Shown: positions 35,601 to 45,652 of the stretch, in pieces
Layout of the letters: each line of letters opens with the position of its first letter
Numbering within the stretch: the first letter of the stretch is position 1
NCBI GenBank assembly: GCA_000727475.1
Contig: KL647303.1
Span: 90,408 to 154,407, forward strand
Source: Sarcocystis neurona
Lineage: Eukaryota > Apicomplexa > Conoidasida > Eucoccidiorida > Sarcocystidae
Reading direction: 5' to 3'
DNA length: 64,000 bases
Translations under genes and position numbers: made by a program
The notes under the pieces: model-generated
Told to the model about the DNA's origin: nothing
The model's input: the letters and a program-made list of their open reading frames with translations, nothing else
Databases searched by the model: none

Positions 35601-35715
35601 CAGAAGTACCAGTAGCTGCGGCCTGATCGACACCTCGAAACCCGAAAACCGTGCGTCATCTGTTGAAGCTGAGACCCTCCAGGAAAGGCGAGAAAGTAAA
35701 GGCCTGATCACTTGA
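29662..35715 (+). CDS. Giant unrecognised low-complexity protein, 2,017 codons
   Basis: This is the longest frame in the window. Its ATG at 29662 is the first after an in-frame TAA at 29632, with A at -3 and G at +4, a good context. Residues 1-400 are Ser/Gln/His-rich with many cysteines. Ala runs occur near residues 402-415, 1035-1070 and 1095-1125. Residues about 1125-1205 look helical and partly coiled-coil, with a cysteine cluster (LLCEGCFSCMEEEDVSYCDE). From about 1205 to 1550 it becomes strongly charged, with alternating Lys- and Glu-rich blocks and a basic GKKKKKKKS run that could serve as a nuclear signal. The rest is Glu/Gln/Ala-rich. No enzyme or membrane segment is visible. Absence of stops over 6 kb and steady bias make coding near certain; function is unknown. 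Confidence 0.85.
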   Translation: MDDNADFSSRDTFACQRQSQPTSVWLNGRTLNQKHGPQQLHHNFDGVAASGYNAVQSRTVAATLSSAEALHSATVVKEEDDLPATVWKRQSEYGAARDLPAESPHSRHRSNSCTFFSPQRKANLSKHEEAPAHSPGCFRRQHQEQQQSVPCNSRPRSAGCVPAGPSGDDAAGGSDHNSYCVTRYESVHQSRHTEVHGPDCWRDESRCPPCSCSPSSSRRKVYAICAGRESTNNHSQENGTWCAQQLSGMVDGAASPSLPRRSGGACAAQVCGMQQPGTGSHQRSRSCTSRPVSTVFNPVLQTDVPYKDADAPVCCVLAPANSAGACNTSYFIQGNGSTICSNGTDAGGPSGSSGAVSSVAALPPMRQAASASHPHPLQGSQASFSSRYPVCCSVAGVGEGTAMCAAAAAAAAAARAHYAAEAAVEPRKEAEALAARSHPEEKAAVAADAAPAVAPPQENVYPAGWLHQGPMYRNCIQPNCVAHNSSCNNSSEQIKQPTHLVGLELNRSESCSPRGRGSSRDTQRFLCVEPPSLRQLAQAPPFSPPSLSTYASCRREELELGSLATGGAAGSVVGTTTPAAAPSGGAAKTDAVAIIREGRGSGLPWKLHPGGLSHDRDVACGASLPVTSLDPWSSPPTPTSLLSSSPIRGTTPWGWDETFTAAAAASSPSSRSSMSIAASGSMLSTPIWRRMQQDSLARRVAAAENAAIQRQRRVSCGKKPSWSLSSQATRAGSSLKAPCAVNRRSRLLSPAQRQQQVSSCCSQPLSSLAIATLHAKQQNAYGGTCSPACRAVATAAERVLLKKRREAGAPCQAAEGNRHQKSKDATNRLPTATAPASAIAQAVSAVAAPVEKALETAELFEALGLDADGRPKEGFAPASSAATSRATPAAPRESKEKPHSANRMTSANFQRLTRTGNVSVNGAASLYNMKCRGSISFSHTYSSSGSVSSTPSCFQQPPSAPVHRCISTAAVERCVPSLGGGTCYLSPPARNALRCGPNDTDSASEEHFLCRHEGGASGCARRSQSARTAAGISKTSPVAAAAAAAAAVLAAANALVQSASSAAAAAADSLQRDGEKQQQHRESGVARYGKKQSDCGSKKSAAAAAAASLRAAKKAAATASAALDTLQQQVLEEAQRGGLAQQDLLCEGCFSCMEEEDVSYCDEMFEEHCCAAVAARQVQQRANASLAALRESLMTQQQCEEEEDAKGEKKEGRKKFGVSTTKSMIGDAQEATLEVGSKEAAVATKSEKKHTSRKSDVSCKKDESETEDADSRRRPERRKHSKRATGEEQEGAVSEKQQKRKQGKVKKASESKDAEEAANSSVPSRASSLKSSSHSQTGKRAPKHASVSVDADSIQFLEEESSTAAAKDGQDPQPKVEREPETPEEETAGRASVEAEVEEHGGETAEGESVAAEMVREGRSNSLEEEVPKEKSEKHSRKKDSRQKKTLRAESFASTVEGDEVEQQSGDDDSRREKTAKKKHSSSGSREHRSNKKKNSTSSSKSGSRKNTAMSEDREEIAGVESGGGTAEKEKVKGKKKKKKKSISSDDELEDRPEETEGAEDLQVSKSKEGHNTARGPRANTGKALSTAATSRGAGEVDAVDATSANLNLSTTQANQKNLPLSNARDQSSKTRLAAAPCVTQGSVAVADNVAAVASPPVKGACAATAAADVAAAAEAVLLEAGKGATEESCSGRGVTEELRVPGQAATECYGGVAVISPQLAPPEQQKTDTDIPSGTTPDPSPWTASKDALMQKKEASFLKENQQRPGFAAATAESQQLGEALPEEGDMPAASGSEQRGQQTRNEERKDDKISPQGEQADGHEQHQKEEVRTGNQFKSFLDNPEEKQHLRQKQISDNDHQGEVQAKKEEHESACTEHRKTSLTATRGDIREGKDVVAGESSNDKKYKYTRGPDDKEPAEEGDCRTEGEGDTAVAPDVEGRSPAGNTSDPQASEAQNHRNSLPAKTEESTQRTSTEKYERTSRSTSSCGLIDTSKPENRASSVEAETLQERRESKGLIT

Positions 35716-36140
35716 ACGCGAGGATCAAAACGGGGGGCAGCTCAACTAGCGGGAATGCCCCTTCTGTTGTACCTTCTGGCGTGCTTGAGGCAGGCGAGCA
35801 GCCAGCAACGGAAGAGAAAGAAGAGCGAGCGCAAGAAGCAGCTGCTATTGCTGGTTCCAAGGCTGTGCACGAACCTCTCGTGGCCAATGCTGCAGACGAC
35901 GCTGCGCGACATGCCTCTTTGATTTCTGCACTAGAGTGCGTCGTCAATCCTGCTAACGAAGAGGGCCCTCCTGCTTCACTTGCTTCAGCACCGTTAGACG
36001 TTCGTACTGCTGAAAGTGCCGTTGGTGCTGCTGGAGGTTCCGCTGGCGAAAGTCATGAGGCAGCCGAGAGCAACGGCGCTGCGAAAGAGGCGGATGGGGG
36101 GCAGATGCGTAGCATTCAAGGAGCGACAGAGAGGGCATGA
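35712..36140 (+). CDS. Probable continuation of the giant protein in another frame
   Basis: The frame opens as the 2,017-codon ORF stops and begins without an ATG. It encodes acidic, Ala-rich sequence (EQPATEEKEERAQEAAAIAG, then AADDAARHASLISALECVVN) that matches the style of the preceding C-terminal region, and stops at 36140. The simplest explanations are a short unrecognised intron near 35696-35750 (an AAAGTAAAG donor-like site is present) or a one-base error or real frameshift near 35700. No independent start or promoter is evident. Confidence 0.55.
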   Translation: MNARIKTGGSSTSGNAPSVVPSGVLEAGEQPATEEKEERAQEAAAIAGSKAVHEPLVANAADDAARHASLISALECVVNPANEEGPPASLASAPLDVRTAESAVGAAGGSAGESHEAAESNGAAKEADGGQMRSIQGATERA

Positions 36141-37178
36141 ACAACTGAAAAAGCACTGTCGAAGAGGATGACGTTCAACAACACTTGAAGCAGCGAAGCC
36201 GCCAACGGCTCTAGAAGAGTCCAACAATGAAGGCCCATTCGGCAGTCGCGTCTGTTGAACGTTGGCAGGCGAACCTGCACGGCGATGTAGGACAAGAAAA
36301 GGCCGGGTTCCTCGGAAAGGACCACAGGGAGGACTGCGTAGCACATATCGTCTGTCACGTCCCTCAACGGCAACTATCCTTACACATATATATATATATA
36401 TATATGTATATATGCTACTCTATGCTAACATCAGAAAAAGCGTTCACCGAGCACCCTTTGAAACGACGAGATGCAGAAGGGGGCTGCACGCGAAGGGCCG
36501 CTGCGATGCACTTGTGTTGACAGGATCGGCAAGCATACTGGTGCACGTGCGTTTTTAGAGAACTCGTGTCTCCGAGCCATCTCTGGTGTTACAGACGAAA
36601 GACTACAAATGATCTGTTCGACGAGAAACGCGGAAACAGCCATTTTCAAAAGCATACATACACGTACGTATGTAAATACATTCTACGCTTATGCATTTGC
36701 CGGTTGCCCCGTGTTGTACACGTGTACATGCGTGTGCACAAATCTGTATCGACGTTGCCATAGTTAAGATGTGTGTACCCCCTATACGTGCAGGTGGGCC
36801 CATGCCGTAGAAGTATTTACATATAAGACAGCCGTGGTGAAGGCACGCACCAACGGGGACAAGGGTCTTCTGTCTTGAAGCAACTGAACCCTGCTATAGG
36901 GCCTTCTGCAGTGCGTCCTGGAAAGACAGGCATGGCAGACATCCTCTCTGTGGCTGAAAGTTTTGACTTGGTGCCTTCTCGGGAACAAAAGTGCGGCAGT
37001 GGCGTGGAAGTCGCTTGAGTTGAGGCAGGAATGGGTCCGGATGGTTGGAAGCATGCTACGGGGAAGGCGGCTCGCACACATTACATATATATACATATAT
37101 ATGTATATATATGGACATAGCTCGTACCGCAGTTCCACGCAGCGACAGTCTGCTGCGCACGCGCAAATGCGCGAGTAC

Positions 37179-37218
37179 ACATACATACATACATACATAC
37201 ATACATACATACATACAT
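37179..37218. repeat. (CATA)n tetranucleotide repeat
   Basis: About nine and a half perfect acat/cata units in a row. Perfection suggests recent expansion, so length polymorphism between strains is likely. Confidence 0.95.
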
Positions 37219-38787
37219 GTGCATACTGTGGAGTGTTTCCGCAGCAATTCTTGGGCTGCTAGTGCCTGCGTCTGCGCTCCACGCATCCCCAAAAGTTGCC
37301 TTGAAGCTGCTGCGTGGCAGCACATAACAGTTCAGTGGGCGGAGATCAAGTGGCAGGAGGCCGGGTACAGGCCTTCTTTTTACTCTTCAAGGCGACGCTT
37401 CTGGTGCACCTGGTCACTGCGCACCGGCACCTGTTGCTTCCTTCGTATGCGAAGAATTCCCTTACATCCACTCACGTAGAGTTCTATATATACGTGACTG
37501 CATGCACGTGGCTGCGTCTACGTGTCAGACTGCGTTTACATCTCTAGATTGGCTGGAACGTGTGAGCTAGAACTGGGATCATGTAGCTACGTGTGTGGCC
37601 ACGTGAACCCTGCGCGACAGCTTATTTTTCAAGATACGCGACACCGCTTCCTGGTGCTGCTGCTGAAGAGTGCCGTTGTGTCTGGCGAGGAGGTCCACCA
37701 GTATAGAACTCTTTTTTACATTCGAGCGAAATTTTGAGGCTCCCACTCCTACATGTCTGTATCTTGCGTTCCTCGTAGGCGTTGACCTCCGCGTCGTGGC
37801 GCCCCTCGGCTGCTCTTCGCTGTTCTCCTTGTGCGTCCGCAAGCATTCTTCGCTTGAACACACTCAGGTTAAAACGTTTATCAGTCGCCTGCCTGCCTGT
37901 CTTACGTACCTGAGCAATGCAGGAGAAGCAGAAATTCCTAGTAGCTTTTTGACAGATCATTATTACGTCGTCATCTCTTTACGTAATTCTTCCGTCCACC
38001 TTTTTTAGAACAAAGTGCCCTCGACTGAATTTTTCTCACTCACTTTGGTAGAAAAGGCATGCATTTTCAGCAAGTACAGGTGCAGTTTCTCCCTCCTCCG
38101 TAATTTCCGATCCAAAAGGATTTCTTCGAAACCGTTTGCCCAAAGCCGTTTCTCTTCCTGGTGTGCCCGAATGCATCCTTTTTTCTCCGGGGGGGGATTC
38201 GTGCAGGTGAATTCTCAGAAGCTATCAAGTGGGCGTCACTCCCTGCAGGCGACACGAGCGGGCCACTGGATACGGCTGAACGCTCGTGGTCCTTCTGCAA
38301 GAGGTCTATCGTGTGCAATGCATAGCGTGACAAAGCAGGCTTAATATGGATGAAGGAGGTGTCTTCATAGATGTACACGTATCTACCTGGCATTCTATCT
38401 ATCTACCTGCCTTTCTCCTTTGCTGTCTCTCTTGTTATGTATATATATATATATGCATCTCACTGATGGGTCTTGACGTGCGTCTGTCTGTGTGGACGAA
38501 GTGGGCCAAGACAGCTCCCTGTCACGACTTGGACAGTAGGTGTTGCGTGCGTCGTTAAATTAACTTTGCTGCCTGCCGGTGTTTGGTCTTCTCCTCGCGA
38601 CCCCGAAGAGTTCGCTAGCATTTAATCTGAGCGCAGTCAAACCCATCCTTTGCAGTCCGTTTTCTTTTTTGTTACTCTTTTTTGAATATTGACCACACGC
38701 ATATTCGGTCGAGTTGTTGTCTCTGTAGCAGTTACTTCCCTGACGTTTTTCCTCCTTTTCACTGCAAAGAAGTGAACCAAGTCGTAT

Positions 38788-39560
38788 AGGTTCTTCCGCC
38801 TCCTGTGACGATGAATCTTCTCATCACCTCCCTGGGCCGCATTCTTCCGGCGCAGTGGGCTCGCTGCAAGCGTCGTCGTCTTCTGCGGCAGCGAGGGATA
38901 CCGATCCTCCCGACAGTGCCTTGCGTACGCTTCATCCTTCTCCTCCAGCAGTTCTTCCAGATGTTTGCTTCTCAAGGACTTCTTAGTGAAGGCTGCCGCG
39001 ATGCTCCTGCCACTGGTTTCCGTCGTACTGCTGCCGTCAAGGGACGATTCCTATCGAGTGCGTATGAGAGGCGGCCTCCAGATTCGGATCGGACTGTCTT
39101 CTACCAGTGCACTGCTACGAGCTTCCGGACTCAACCGTGTGCTAGTGTCGGTGCGCTGCTTCCGCAGCTCCCCTGTGTAAATCGCAGCACGCTCGATGCA
39201 CCGTCATTCGGTTAGGCCTAAAGGCGGTTGCCGAGAGCAGGGACGTGACAAGGACCTCAACATGCGGAAGGTGAACGGCTTAAACTGCGGCAAGTTTTTT
39301 ACGGGAAAATAGTTACGCTGCCAGCGACAGCTTCAGCATGTGCTCTGCTGCTCCTGGTGCGTTGAACTCGGATGTTGCGGAGACGGGATCTGCTCCTGCT
39401 GCTCCTCGTTCTACTGCGCCAGCTCGTGCAGGTACCCTTTCTGCTTTATCTTCTGTGAAAGATAAAGAGGCAGCACCTCGGCGTTCTGCGAAGTCGAATT
39501 GGTGCTGCTGCACTGCAGCGAACTTGCAGCCCCATGGTGGGTGTACACTGGAATTCTGAC
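38788..39560 (+). CDS. Candidate exons of an unrecognised Ser/Ala-rich protein
   Basis: After a gtcgtatag site at 38787 one frame reads SSASCDDESSHHLPGPHSSG and continues Ser/Ala/Pro-rich to about 38980. A different frame then takes over (EGCRDAPATGFRRTAAVKGR) and stops at 39215. A third piece, 39338-39560, reads SAAPGALNSDVAETGSAPAA and runs to a stop. The Ser/Ala/Pro style fits the other proteins of this window, but changing frame twice needs introns or frameshifts I cannot place. Antisense frames are about as good for the last piece. Confidence 0.28.
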
Positions 39561-42484
39561 TCCTGGGAACTCAGACGGGTGCTGGACACCGCAGGGTGTA
39601 GAGGGCACGCCTCAACTTCTACGTTTTGGAGCTGGACGTCAGCTCCTGGATTCTGTATAGAAAACACCAGAGCTGGCCGTACAGGCTGAGCATTTGCCAG
39701 CTACTACGGTGGTGGTCCACTTCTTTCTTCTAGGCCGAACAGAGGCAAGCCTGGAGCGTTAGGAGCAAGTTTTCGTACACTCGCGCGGTGTAACAGTTTT
39801 TGAACAAAGCTGCCAGCTTACGGACAGACACTTTCATACACATACCCACCCAGTGAAAGCTTGGGGGAAAGAGATAGGTTCGCTAGTGTAGAAAACTAAG
39901 AGCATGTGAAGAGCTCTTTAGATTCTCGCTTGCCCAGGAAGACGGCTCACACGAGAGCTGTTTCTGTTTTTTTGAGCTCAATACAGGAAGAGAGATTGCT
40001 GCGCACATATAAAGTAGTGCGTGCAACGGATGGCCAGTACCGCCGCGTGACCGCGAGGTATCCAGCTGTAGCGATGTGTTGTTAAAATGTGTATGTAGAA
40101 ACGCGCAGAGACGAGAAGAGTTTCTCTGCTGTAGTGCTTGCAAGCTGTCGCAGGAAGTCAGCTGACTGTTCGGCATCGTTTTGCGTAGAGAAGCATTTTG
40201 TACGGGTACAGTAGCCCTTCCGTGACACACTGAAACGACTTGCTTGGACACGACGTAAAGCAAGGGCTTCCCATTCATCCCCACCTTTTGACTACACACA
40301 ATTGTTCCTTTAGCCTCTTGTGTCCGTTGGGAAGTGTAACAGGCCACCAAGAGAAATTTAGTTTGGTCGAGTGTCGCTCGGCCGATGCAACAGATGTGTC
40401 GAAGTGGTCCTCACGGAGAGCATACGCTTTAGTCCACCTCCAATTACAAAGAAATCCTTGCCGAAGCGAAAGTCTGTGCATGCGTGAGATTTCAGCAAAG
40501 CAATACACCCGATACAGGCTTATGACTACTTGTGTGGAGGGCTACGTCTGCATGTATTACGTGTCGGTACATTAGACATGTGCTTACCCGCGTACGTCCG
40601 TCTAGACCTATCTGCGTAGGCCTCTTTGCAGGCACGACCCAGTTTAGTTCTTTTGTAGTTGTGCTCGAGCAAATCAACAACTCTGTACCTGCAGGTTTAA
40701 GATTGTCGCGAGGAACTAACTTGCTCGGGCTAAGAAAGTCTTCTCGTATCCTCCAAGTAACTGTTCTGCTAGGGGGGCAGTACAGTCTCTTCGTTGGGCC
40801 CTTTATCAGCGCCATCTTACTGCAGAGGGTCGGCAGCGGCAAGCAACCGCCTGGTGCACGTGCTTATTGACATATGTAGTTCTCTGCATCAAAAGCCCTG
40901 AGGAAGTTAAATAGGAGAACGCACGCTTCTGTGCAGGCAGACACAGCTAAGTAGGGTCCACACATCGACTTACGTTGCGTGCGTGGCTCCTGATTTTAAT
41001 AGGGCCACCTTAAATGCAGCGGAGCTCGTCTTGAAAAGATGTGCTGTAGATCAAGAAACCATTGGCGTTTCTCAGATGTTGCACGATGAAGTGCTTAACC
41101 TTTTGTACTGCTGCAGAGTCTGCATCCGGCATCTTTCAGCAAGCAGGTGTGCTCAGTTTTCCTGGCAGAGGAGTGTCGTCTCCTGTTGATTTGGGAACAT
41201 TGCCGATCACAGGTTTTCGGTCCTCGTTTTATCTCGCCTCTGCAGTGGACGATTTCTTTCTTGAGCAAGGAAACACAAGGTTGCGCGGCGCACGGAGCAC
41301 TGCATCACACTCAACGAGTAAACAGTAGTGCCACAATTTACCAACCGGATTTCCCGCATTTCCTGTGCCTCAACCACATACGAAGGTAGCGAAGACAGAC
41401 TTCCTGTGGCGTGTGGACACTGTCTGCATGCGCACAGGCATACAGTTGGCGTCCTCTATGCACACACGTAGGCCCTGTTGTGCATACGTGTGTACGGTGA
41501 AGCGTGCGTGTGTCTACTGTAGGTGCAGAGCGCGTTTGCCTGACCGCCACTCTAACTGGACACAATGCGCGAAGTGCCTGAACCACACGAAGTGCAATCA
41601 AATATCCTCCGCTCTCTTCATGTGCACCTTTCAAGCCTGCCACATACGACTGTAGGAGGAGAGCGCAGCAGGCATCCCCCATAAAGCTGCGAAACCTGTA
41701 TGCAACGACATAAAAACTCTACATGCTACTGCCATCCCTGCTCTTACGGAATCGGAGTGGCTTGTAGAATAAGCATTGCACCCACTAGATGTCTTGTCTA
41801 GAAAACGCGCGCGCCTCTTCTTGGCAGAGACAGTCCTACATGTTTTCGCATGCGCCTGTGTAGCTGACGGCGTACTTGCGTCTCTGCCGACATTAGCTGT
41901 AGGCTTCCACTACAGCGTTTCAAGGGATTTTTAACGATTGACGCGTTTTCAACTGTGGCGTTCAGCCTTAGGTTTTCTCCCCTCTTACATACTCCTGTTT
42001 TCAACCGGGTCTGGTGCACCCTTCAACGTACACACTTGCGGCGTGCTTCTCTAAATGGGTGTGTTTCTGCGTATAGACGACACTGGAGTTGAGAGAGGCT
42101 GCGCATATAGCGTCAAGTCACAAACTTATATCAGGGTGGAGGAGCACCGAGCGACGCGCCTATTTCCCACTGCATGCACCGTTGTCACACTACCTGTCGG
42201 TGTATTCACAAAGTCAAGCTCTCTGGGGATGGCTGTGGTGCACGTGCTAGGTTCTGCAGTTAGGTGGTGTCTTCCTCTTGTTCTTCGAGCGGGCCACGAC
42301 GCGTTCTCAGCGCCACCTTCTTTTCATTAGCTGCATACGTGCTGACTGATGATAGCGCCTCCCTACTGAAGCTTCCAGAAAAAAACAGCAACGCCGTACG
42401 CGCCGCTTTGTGCTACTTTTCTTCAAAAAGGATGTGATAAGTCTTTTCCCAAACTACCACTACGACACCCACTTTGAGGCGCAC

Positions 42485-45400
42485 ATGAGTCGTCACGTCG
42501 CTGTACTTTCTCTGACGCCGCGCGTGCTGTTTCGGTGTTGCAGCGTCTTCAGCCGCCTGAGTACCGCAACTTCCTTTGAGGTGTCCGGCCTTGCTCCTGA
42601 TAACTCAGTGGGTGAGAATGGCGCTGCAAATGAGTCGCTTAGAACAGTGTCGAGAAAAGGAAGGCCTCAGCCACAGCAGCAGGATCGGCAGCCATCCCAG
42701 CGAGGCGGTGAGAATGCCGTCGTTAACGGCCTTCCATTTTCCCAAAAGCCGCAGCACGTTAGGCTGCAAAGCGGCCAGGTTCTGCAACGGCACGGTCACC
42801 TCCAGTGGCAAGAGCGAAACATAGGAGGGCACCCGGCGCAACTTAAGCATGGGAGTCAGAGGTTGCAGGGTAGCGCATCCCTGCAGAAAGAGCAGTTCTC
42901 GAGACAACGCGGTCTTCAACAGGCACCTAAGCAGCTTTTGTCTCAGCCCCGCCCTGCCTCGGCGCAACCGCAGCAGCTCCCACACGTACACGAAGAAGCG
43001 CGTCTACGACAGCAGCCCTCTCTTCCACCAGCACGAAGCCACTATCCAGTGCGACTGTTGAAAGCTGAAGACATGGAGAAGAAAATCAAGAAGATACAGC
43101 CGTGGCAACGAATGCTTCACTGGCAGCAGGAGTGGCTTAGGCAGAAACGATGGATGCAAAAATGCCGCAGACAGCAGGAAGTGCAAGGTGGACAACATTT
43201 CATCCGCCGCCGGCAGCTGCGGCAGCACAGCAGCAAGCGGCTGACCCAGCTTGTAGCTCTACTGCAACAGGAGCGGCAAGTAAAGCAGCCTGAAAACCCA
43301 CTCGAGGACGGACAGCCGAGGGTAAGCTGTCTGCAGCGCTCTTCCTGCAACCTGCCGGGAGAACGCGTTGTGCCTCTGTCACCAAAGAGGGAAGGCACAG
43401 TTGAGTCGCATGGGCTTCAGCAACGGCAGAGCCCCCAGCGTGCGCATCGGTATGTGCAAACTGCTCCATCTCCTGTTCAGAAACTTAAGCACCTTTCAAC
43501 CGCAGAGCCGGACGAAGGCCAGTGCCATCAGAATTGCCAAGAATCGCAAGGAGACCGCCAGAGCGATCCAGCACAGAAGCCTCACAACCAGCGCGGCGTG
43601 GGTTTGCAGCGGCAGCAGCACGTGTCTTTGACGAGGCAGCAGCACCAGTGGGAACGCGAGACTCAGGTGCAGCAGCAAGAGAGTTCGTCCCCACGTGTGC
43701 CGCATCAAAGTCCAGACGTCTGCGGTAGCAAGAGCAGCGAACGCCCATTAAACGTTACAAGCGAGCAGGTTCCTCCTGATCGAGACGGTCCGACAGCCGC
43801 GGAGGTGGACGAGCTCGCTTTGTCCCAACAAGCAACGAAGTCTAGCAGTCAACAGAGTGGCAAGGTGGAGGGAGGAGCGTGTGCACACCAGCGTGCAGCA
43901 GCCACAGACACGGATGTTCTCACACCTGCTGGGAAAAACACTTCCTGTCCAGACGTCGATGCCGCTCAAGAAGAGGCGCAAAACCGCACACCACTCTGGA
44001 TCGCCTCAAACGTTCCAGAAGCGAGTCTGCAAACATACGCTGCGGAGCAGCGCTTCGCCCTTCCGGATGGCGCACCGCGGCAAATCCTTTTGCGGCTTCC
44101 ACTCGGGTCCTCGAGAGCCCCAACAGCGAAAACGGCAAAGGCAGCTGCAGAAAAAGCATTTCCCTCTCCGTCAGCAGCCCAGCCGGGGCCCGTGAGTGGA
44201 AGGGGCCAGGAGAGTGGAGCACAAAGAGAGGCCGGGACAACTTTGTCGCCTCGTGAGCCCAGTACGCGGCACGCAGGGCCGCAGTGTGAGCCCTCCGTAG
44301 ACGCAGAGCAGCGCGAGGAGTACGGACAGCAGGCGGGTGCGCAGGTCGCAGCAAAGGGCAAGGAACAAGCCGAGAGCGAACAGCAGTGTCACCAACACTG
44401 GCAGAGCCTGCGCCACAACCGCGAAGACCAACGGCAGCTTTTCGACCCTTGGAGAGGGAACCAGGATGATAGACCTGCTCTTCCTGGAATACGAACTCGT
44501 CACAAGTCGACGGAAACTCCTACGTACATGTGCCCTTTAACCGGCCGGTTGGGCGCTGTCTCTGCTATTGCTGCTCGACTTCGAGACATGCGTTCACCTT
44601 CGGCCACCTTCTTCGACAGCACTCACGGAAACAACGCAGCGGCCGCCGCAGCTCTACGCGACGCAGAACAGGTGCTCAGATGCGCAAGAAGCTTTGAGGG
44701 TACGCGGGGCTGGGCCGCCGTAGAAGAACTGCTGGACAGCACCCTTCGCGGGCGGCTGAACTTGTTTGGCTATCCGGCCAGAACGGTGCAGATATCGAGC
44801 AGCAGCAGAGGAGGCAAAAGCCAACCTGAAGGCGGAAAAATTCCCCTCGATGCAGCAGCCGCAGGCAGAGAAGGGGGAAGTCTGGGTACAGAACGAGACG
44901 GTGCTGGAGTCGCCTATAACAGACGCAAAGACAAACAAAATGGCGTCAGACACGATGACGTACGCAGTTCGTGTAATTCATCCAGAAAACGCAGTACGCC
45001 TGAGCTGGTGCAAGGAAAGGAGCGGCGCCGCGCTAGTTGTGAGAGTCGCAGATCTGCGAAAAGCATGACCAAAAAGGGACTGCTTTGTTGCCCGTCGCAT
45101 CATTCCTCCTGCTGCCGTTGCCGCAGACACCTTCGCGTAGCCAGCAACAGAGGGTCTGTTGGAACGAGAGCATCAGAATTAGCAGCTGCACCATCTACCG
45201 ACTTCCGTGCAGACCACCAGAAGCTGCCGCATGGTGCACAGCATATGAGGGCTTGTAGGGCGAGGAGACATTGTGGCAGAAGAAGAAGCCACCGAAGACA
45301 TCACAGCAGCTATAAGCAAGCAAGGCATAGGACGTGTTCACGTGGAAAGAACGGAGCCAGAAGAAGCTGCTGCTGCTGCAGTCGCAAGGCCGCCCGAAGC

Positions 45401-45652
45401 CGCCAGCGCCGTCTCTACCGTGGCCTGATGCACGTGTTGCAACTGGCCAGCCGCGTGAAGAAGTCTACAGGCAGCGCTGCCTCCTTTGCTTCGCAGGTTG
45501 GCAGAAGCAGCGACGTCTATACGCTTCCCCCTCAGCAAATTGTCACTCAAGAAGATAGCGAGCAGGGTAAGTGGCTGTGGCCAAGAAGAGCCGCAGGCTC
45601 ACAGTCGGCAGCCGCTCCGGTACAACAAAGCAGCAAAGGTGGGGGACTGTAA
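42485..45652 (+). CDS. Gln-rich hypothetical protein, about 1,055 codons
   Basis: The frame is open from about 42410; the first ATG is at 42485, giving an Arg/Ser/Thr start (MSRHVAVLSLTPRVLFRCCS) that could resemble a mitochondrial leader. It continues through hundreds of Gln/Arg/His-rich residues with basic helical stretches (KKIQPWQRMLHWQQEWLRQK), then a more ordinary segment around 44540-44790 (MCPLTGRLGAVSAIAARLRD and later FGYPARTVQ). After about 44790 this frame turns into Arg/Cys/His-rich text, while another frame (44766-45068) becomes protein-like, so the real coding path may change frame there. The end at 45652 is therefore uncertain. No known domain. The gene or exon group at 46382-48646 may belong to it. 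Confidence 0.7.
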   Translation: MSRHVAVLSLTPRVLFRCCSVFSRLSTATSFEVSGLAPDNSVGENGAANESLRTVSRKGRPQPQQQDRQPSQRGGENAVVNGLPFSQKPQHVRLQSGQVLQRHGHLQWQERNIGGHPAQLKHGSQRLQGSASLQKEQFSRQRGLQQAPKQLLSQPRPASAQPQQLPHVHEEARLRQQPSLPPARSHYPVRLLKAEDMEKKIKKIQPWQRMLHWQQEWLRQKRWMQKCRRQQEVQGGQHFIRRRQLRQHSSKRLTQLVALLQQERQVKQPENPLEDGQPRVSCLQRSSCNLPGERVVPLSPKREGTVESHGLQQRQSPQRAHRYVQTAPSPVQKLKHLSTAEPDEGQCHQNCQESQGDRQSDPAQKPHNQRGVGLQRQQHVSLTRQQHQWERETQVQQQESSSPRVPHQSPDVCGSKSSERPLNVTSEQVPPDRDGPTAAEVDELALSQQATKSSSQQSGKVEGGACAHQRAAATDTDVLTPAGKNTSCPDVDAAQEEAQNRTPLWIASNVPEASLQTYAAEQRFALPDGAPRQILLRLPLGSSRAPTAKTAKAAAEKAFPSPSAAQPGPVSGRGQESGAQREAGTTLSPREPSTRHAGPQCEPSVDAEQREEYGQQAGAQVAAKGKEQAESEQQCHQHWQSLRHNREDQRQLFDPWRGNQDDRPALPGIRTRHKSTETPTYMCPLTGRLGAVSAIAARLRDMRSPSATFFDSTHGNNAAAAAALRDAEQVLRCARSFEGTRGWAAVEELLDSTLRGRLNLFGYPARTVQISSSSRGGKSQPEGGKIPLDAAAAGREGGSLGTERDGAGVAYNRRKDKQNGVRHDDVRSSCNSSRKRSTPELVQGKERRRASCESRRSAKSMTKKGLLCCPSHHSSCCRCRRHLRVASNRGSVGTRASELAAAPSTDFRADHQKLPHGAQHMRACRARRHCGRRRSHRRHHSSYKQARHRTCSRGKNGARRSCCCCSRKAARSRQRRLYRGLMHVLQLASRVKKSTGSAASFASQVGRSSDVYTLPPQQIVTQEDSEQGKWLWPRRAAGSQSAAAPVQQSSKGGGL

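Larger units (their letters stand above)
36141..42484. other. Ambiguous interval with scattered short frames
   Basis: Short frames of 60-155 residues occur on both strands, often directly opposite one another, for example 40532-40870 (+) against 40492-40842 (-), and 39883-40350 (-). None contains a motif I know. The most coding-like are listed separately at 38788. Others worth noting are 37670-38008 (+), 41062-41328 (+, after a ctgctgcag site) and 42055-42330 (+, after a gcgtatag site). TA and CATA microsatellites lie at 36385-36415 and 37179-37218. The interval may hold one or two genes with many small exons, but I cannot set strand or boundaries. Confidence 0.4.

Noticed and set aside
40492..40870. 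Two opposing frames of about 115 codons, both fairly protein-like
   Set aside because: Each could be the shadow of the other; no motif or splice evidence separates them, so neither is called.
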